From NCBI RefSeq assembly GCF_917563885.1, contig NZ_CAKJTG010000002.1:205426-269425 (forward strand): DNA of 64,000 bases, written 5' to 3'. Shown here piece by piece: positions 61,185 to 64,000 of the stretch; within the stretch, counting starts at the first letter, position 1, and every line of letters starts with the position of its first letter. The notes below the pieces were generated by a model, which was given only the letters and a program-made list of their open reading frames with translations, did not search any database and was not told where the DNA came from. This stretch comes from Pseudoneobacillus rhizosphaerae. Its GTDB lineage: Bacteria > Bacillota > Bacilli > Bacillales > Cytobacillaceae. The translations under genes and the position numbers were made by a program.

Positions 61185-62803
61185 TGGAAGATATCAAATC
61201 GATTATTGTTACCAAAGGACCATCAGGGATAGAGATTCATAATCCCACTAACTATCCATTGATTGGTAATGGTGCTCAAGGTGCAGTATTCAAACTATCA
61301 GAAGATAAATGTGTGAAAATTTATACAAACCCGTTGCAAGCAAGTATGGAGCACGAAGCACTGAGGGCTGGGAGTCATCTAGCTTTTTTTCCAAAAGTCT
61401 ATGAAACTGGTACAAACTATATCGTCATGGATTATTTCAACGCCCCTACTTTAAAGGAGTACCTTAGAAATTGTGTTTATATTCCTGAATCAATTACTTT
61501 GAAGATACTTACTATATTAGCGGAAATGAAAAAAGCCAACTTTACAATGGTTGATGCTCCACTCCGTCATATTTTTGTCCTTGAGAATGAGGAACTTAAA
61601 GTCATTGACCATGTAAATGCCTTCAAACGGGTGCATCCCGTTCCTTTAAAATTATTAAGAGATTTAAAAATGATCCTATTAAAGGATTCCTTCTTAGCCG
61701 AAGTAAAAAGATTAGAACCAGAAACCTTTAGGGAATGGGATTCTTATTTTCAAAAAAATAATTTGGACTATAAAAAGATGGTTGTCAGCTCAGGTGGGGT
61801 AGGATCTAGTGTAAAAGTGGACAGTGCTATTACACAAACTCTTATCGGGGCAGGACATCAAGGTGCCGTTTATCGAGCTTCAGAAGATAAATGTGTAAAG
61901 ATATACGGAAATACACTGCATGCTTCTCAAGAGAAAGAGGTTCTGACAAAGGGTCAAAACTTATCCTTTATCCCTAAAGTCTTTGATACAGGACCAAACT
62001 ATATCTTAATGGAGTATTTAGCAGGGCCAGATTTGAATGCGTTTCTAAAAAAACAAGCCACCCTTTCAATCGATATTACCAAAGAACTACTAAATATTTT
62101 AACAACCATGAAAAAATCAGGGTTTAAGCAAATTGACGCTCCATTACGTCATATTATTATTACGAGAAATGGCTTTAAGATGGTTGACCATGTGTACTCC
62201 TTTATACGTAACCAAGTCAGACCATTAGAGCTTTTCAAGGACCTTCACATAAGAGGATTTTTAGATGCCTTCCTAGAGCAAACACAACAACTAGCGCCAA
62301 AATTGCATGCAGCATGGACAAAGCATCCGATTCCGCTCCAGGATGATGAAGTGGCTCCAGTCGAGGAAATGATTGGAATTGAACATTACGACTACGTTCA
62401 TGAAGAGCAAAATAACAACAAGAATGGCAAAAAAGAAAAACAAAAAGATAAAGGGAAGAAAGAGAAACATTATAATGAGGAATCCAAAGATAGAGGAAAA
62501 AAAGATAAACATCACCATAAAGAGGAAGGGCATAAAAAAGACAAACATCGCAAAGAAGAAGGGCACGGTAAACATCATCATAAGGAAGAGGGTAAGGGCA
62601 GAAAGGGCGATCATAAAGAAGGAAATCATCATCACAAAGAATCAAAAGGTAAAGAGGGACATGATAGCCATAAAGGTACTAAAGGTAAAGAGGGGCATGG
62701 TAGCCATAAAGGTTCTAAGGGTAAAGATGGGCATGGCAGCCATAAAGGTTCTAAAGGTAAAGATGGGCATGGCGGGAACAAAGGGAAGAAAGAGAAAAAA
62801 TGA
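61184..62803 (+). CDS. Double protein-kinase-like protein with CotG-like Lys/His/Ser tail
   Basis: 539 residues. Two homologous kinase-like domains (about 25-195 and 218-385). Each has a glycine loop (IGNGAQGAV; IGAGHQGAV), a Lys in CVKIY (K45, K239), the motif DAPLRHI in place of the HRD loop (124-130; 318-324) and IDHV/VDHV in place of DFG (141-144; 334-337). They resemble YrzF/CotS-type Bacillus kinase-like proteins. Residues 405-539 are a low-complexity tail of Lys, His, Gly, Glu and Ser ending in 12-residue repeats KGKxGHGSHKGS. Basic Ser-containing repeats are a hallmark of CotG-like spore coat proteins, substrates of the CotH kinase. A kinase-substrate fusion that phosphorylates its own tail is inference. 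It is coupled to both neighbours by overlaps of 1 and 4 bases. Confidence 0.85.
   Translation: MEDIKSIIVTKGPSGIEIHNPTNYPLIGNGAQGAVFKLSEDKCVKIYTNPLQASMEHEALRAGSHLAFFPKVYETGTNYIVMDYFNAPTLKEYLRNCVYIPESITLKILTILAEMKKANFTMVDAPLRHIFVLENEELKVIDHVNAFKRVHPVPLKLLRDLKMILLKDSFLAEVKRLEPETFREWDSYFQKNNLDYKKMVVSSGGVGSSVKVDSAITQTLIGAGHQGAVYRASEDKCVKIYGNTLHASQEKEVLTKGQNLSFIPKVFDTGPNYILMEYLAGPDLNAFLKKQATLSIDITKELLNILTTMKKSGFKQIDAPLRHIIITRNGFKMVDHVYSFIRNQVRPLELFKDLHIRGFLDAFLEQTQQLAPKLHAAWTKHPIPLQDDEVAPVEEMIGIEHYDYVHEEQNNNKNGKKEKQKDKGKKEKHYNEESKDRGKKDKHHHKEEGHKKDKHRKEEGHGKHHHKEEGKGRKGDHKEGNHHHKESKGKEGHDSHKGTKGKEGHGSHKGSKGKDGHGSHKGSKGKDGHGGNKGKKEKK
62645..62788 (+). repeat. Four 36-bp coding repeats in the kinase-like gene
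   Basis: Residues 488-535 are four 12-residue units (KGKEGHDSHKGT, KGKEGHGSHKGS, KGKDGHGSHKGS, KGKDGHGGNKGK), nearly identical at the DNA level, so copy number may vary between strains. Confidence 0.85.
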
Positions 62804-63810
62804 ATATTTTAGTGACGGGGACAGCAGGTTTTATCGGTTTCCATCTAACGAGGCGTTTATTAGCTGAAGGTTTTCATGTAATCGGTATCGATAATATGAA
62901 TGGCTATTATGATGTTCAGCTAAAAAAGGATCGTCTAAAACTCCTAGAAGGAAACGCTCATTTTGAATTTTATCAACTTGATTTATCCGATAGGGACAGG
63001 CTCTATCAACTATTCGAAGACAAGTCGATTCCTATCGTCATCAATTTAGCCGCTCAAGCGGGTGTCCGTTATAGCCTTTCTAACCCACATTCCTATGTAA
63101 CCTCAAACCTAGTTGGATTTGTTAATATTTTGGAAGCATGTAGACACTATTCTGTTGGGCACTTGATTTATGCCTCTTCTAGTTCTGTTTACGGAGCAAA
63201 TATTCTAATTCCTTTCTCTACTAAGCACTCTGTCGATCATCCCGTAAGCTTATATGCAGCTTCTAAAAAAGCCAATGAATTAATGGCCCACACGTATAGT
63301 CATTTATTTCAAATTCCAACTACTGGCCTTCGTTTCTTTACCGTGTATGGCCCTTGGGGTCGACCTGATATGGCCTATTACTCCTTTACGAAGGATATAA
63401 TCGAAGAAAACACGATAAAGGTGTTTAACAACGGCGATATGCGAAGAGATTTCACCTATATTGATGATATTGTCGAAGGAATTGTTAGACTACTAGATCA
63501 ACCACCAAAATACAATAGCGAATGGGACCGGGTAAACCCAGACCCAAGTTCTAGCTACGCTCCCTACAAAGTCTATAATATTGGAAATAATAATCCCGTT
63601 AAGTTAATGGACTTTATTAACGTATTGGAGAAGCTGATTGGTAAAAAAGCCAAAATGGAATTTTTACCGATGCAAGCAGGAGACGTAAAAGAAACCTATG
63701 CAGATATTACTGATTTAAATAAAGATGTAGGATTCTATCCGACAACCTCCATTGAAGAAGGGTTAGCTGAGTTTGTAAGGTGGTACAAACTTTACTCGAA
63801 TAAATTATAG
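62800..63810 (+). CDS. UDP-glucuronate 4-epimerase (NAD-dependent epimerase)
   Basis: 336 residues of the extended short-chain dehydrogenase family. NAD motif VTGTAGFIGFHLTRRL, catalytic Ser region YASSSSVYG, YxxxK in YAASKKANE, and TGLRFFTVYGPWGRPDMAYY, the pattern of CapI/GlcAE-type UDP-glucuronate 4-epimerases. It would make UDP-galacturonate from the product of Ugd encoded at 57548. The start overlaps the kinase-like gene as ATGA. Last gene of the operon. Confidence 0.93.
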   Translation: MNILVTGTAGFIGFHLTRRLLAEGFHVIGIDNMNGYYDVQLKKDRLKLLEGNAHFEFYQLDLSDRDRLYQLFEDKSIPIVINLAAQAGVRYSLSNPHSYVTSNLVGFVNILEACRHYSVGHLIYASSSSVYGANILIPFSTKHSVDHPVSLYAASKKANELMAHTYSHLFQIPTTGLRFFTVYGPWGRPDMAYYSFTKDIIEENTIKVFNNGDMRRDFTYIDDIVEGIVRLLDQPPKYNSEWDRVNPDPSSSYAPYKVYNIGNNNPVKLMDFINVLEKLIGKKAKMEFLPMQAGDVKETYADITDLNKDVGFYPTTSIEEGLAEFVRWYKLYSNKL

Positions 63811-63811
63811 C

Positions 63812-63852
63812 GAAAGAGACGCTGACGTATAGCGCTAAAGGTTCTCTTTTTA
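63812..63852 (+). terminator. Terminator of the polysaccharide operon
   Basis: AAAGAGAC pairs with GTTCTCTTT (one bulge), inner CGCT/AGCG, then T5. The 3' arm is the GGTTCTCTTTTT end of element fragment copy 4. Confidence 0.6.
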
Positions 63853-63919
63853 AGTGCAAAAATCGAAGTAACAATTTAAAAAGGATGATAAATCGCTTAG
63901 GATTTAGCATCCTTTTTTT
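63835..63919 (+). repeat. Repeat element, fragment copy 4
   Basis: It reproduces one end of the 680-bp element: GGTTCTCTTTTTAAGTGCAAAA followed, as in copies 1 and 3, by the subterminal hairpin TAAATC..GATTTA within GGATG..CATCC (63883-63912) and a T7 run. The central part and the other end are absent. Confidence 0.65.
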
Positions 63920-63926
63920 GAGTTTG

Positions 63927-64000
63927 AAAAGTTGGTGATATTTCTGGAAAGCCGGTGATATTTCTGGAAAGTCGGTGATTTGTGCTGAAAAGTCGGTGAT
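63927..64000 (+). repeat. Intergenic array, GTCGGTGAT core every 20-21 bp (cut by window end)
   Basis: The core GTYGGTGAT (once GCCGGTGAT), preceded by AAA, begins at 63931, 63951, 63971 and 63992, steps 20, 20 and 21. It runs off the window, so the true number of units is unknown. Confidence 0.8.

Noticed and set aside
62235..62867. Long frames on both strands over the Lys/His-rich tail
   Set aside because: They are shadows of low-complexity codons (AAA, CAT, GGT) and lack ribosome binding sites.
1..64000. tRNA, rRNA or prophage genes
   Set aside because: No cloverleaf with a GTTCGAATC-type T loop, no rRNA-like stretch, and no phage structural, integrase or lysis gene was found on reading both strands.

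Overview
The window looks like chromosomal DNA of a low-GC, spore-forming member of the Bacillaceae (Bacillus/Neobacillus-like). The evidence is strong AGGAGG-type ribosome binding sites, frequent GTG/TTG starts, simple hairpin + T-run terminators, a NiaP-type niacin transporter and GtaB/TuaD-type sugar-nucleotide enzymes close to Bacillus ones, secreted subtilases with SLH domains, and small proteins resembling spore proteins. I see no rRNA, tRNA, CRISPR array, transposase or prophage gene.

Layout. 0-4.6 kb: two small hydrophilic proteins, a Pro/Gly-rich coat-like protein, a 686-bp repeat element inserted in a terminator, and a three-gene ABC-2 exporter. 4.7-10.6 kb: a giant cell-surface subtilase with SLH domains. 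11-23.3 kb: a tightly coupled minus-strand operon (secreted/membrane protein, ABC ATPase, ABC permease, coiled-coil membrane protein, MoxR ATPase, DUF58, two VWA membrane proteins), probably an envelope-linked chaperone/assembly module. 23.7-32 kb: a twin P-loop ATPase, an alpha-glucosidase behind a LacI-type operator, and two tandem SLH subtilases. 32.2-37 kb: a NarL/LuxR-type two-component pair and, divergently, a B12-binding radical SAM protein behind a perfect Fnr-type palindrome. 37-45.9 kb: glutaminyl-tRNA synthetase, an AraC/effector-binding regulator, an S66 peptidase, a minus-strand cluster (kinase-like, RelA/SpoT homologue with a decayed synthetase, nucleotidyltransferase, HAD phosphatase), a truncated histidine phosphatase and a flavin-binding protein. 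46-49.4 kb: a second MoxR-DUF58-DUF4129 cluster. 50.4-57.5 kb: NiaP, a VOC protein, an O-acetylation module (lipoprotein, MBOAT, AlgJ/X-like), and a formate/nitrite channel coupled to a diguanylate cyclase. 57.5-63.8 kb: ugd and galU, then a divergent operon of a glycosyltransferase, a double kinase-like protein with a CotG-like Lys/His/Ser tail, and UDP-glucuronate epimerase. Together these would make UDP-glucose, UDP-glucuronate and UDP-galacturonate for a surface or spore polysaccharide.

The non-coding DNA is the most unusual part. A 676-691 bp element with terminal inverted repeats and no gene occurs in two full copies and two partial ones. It has four CGGAA..TTCCG units at an invariant 51-61-51 bp pitch. 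Both full copies interrupt hairpins. Separate intergenic arrays repeat a short core every 20-21 bp, each with a different core. A 143-bp element downstream of glnS can fold into a three-armed cloverleaf containing a 31-bp perfect arm.

All names rest on motif and family recognition by eye. No database search was run.
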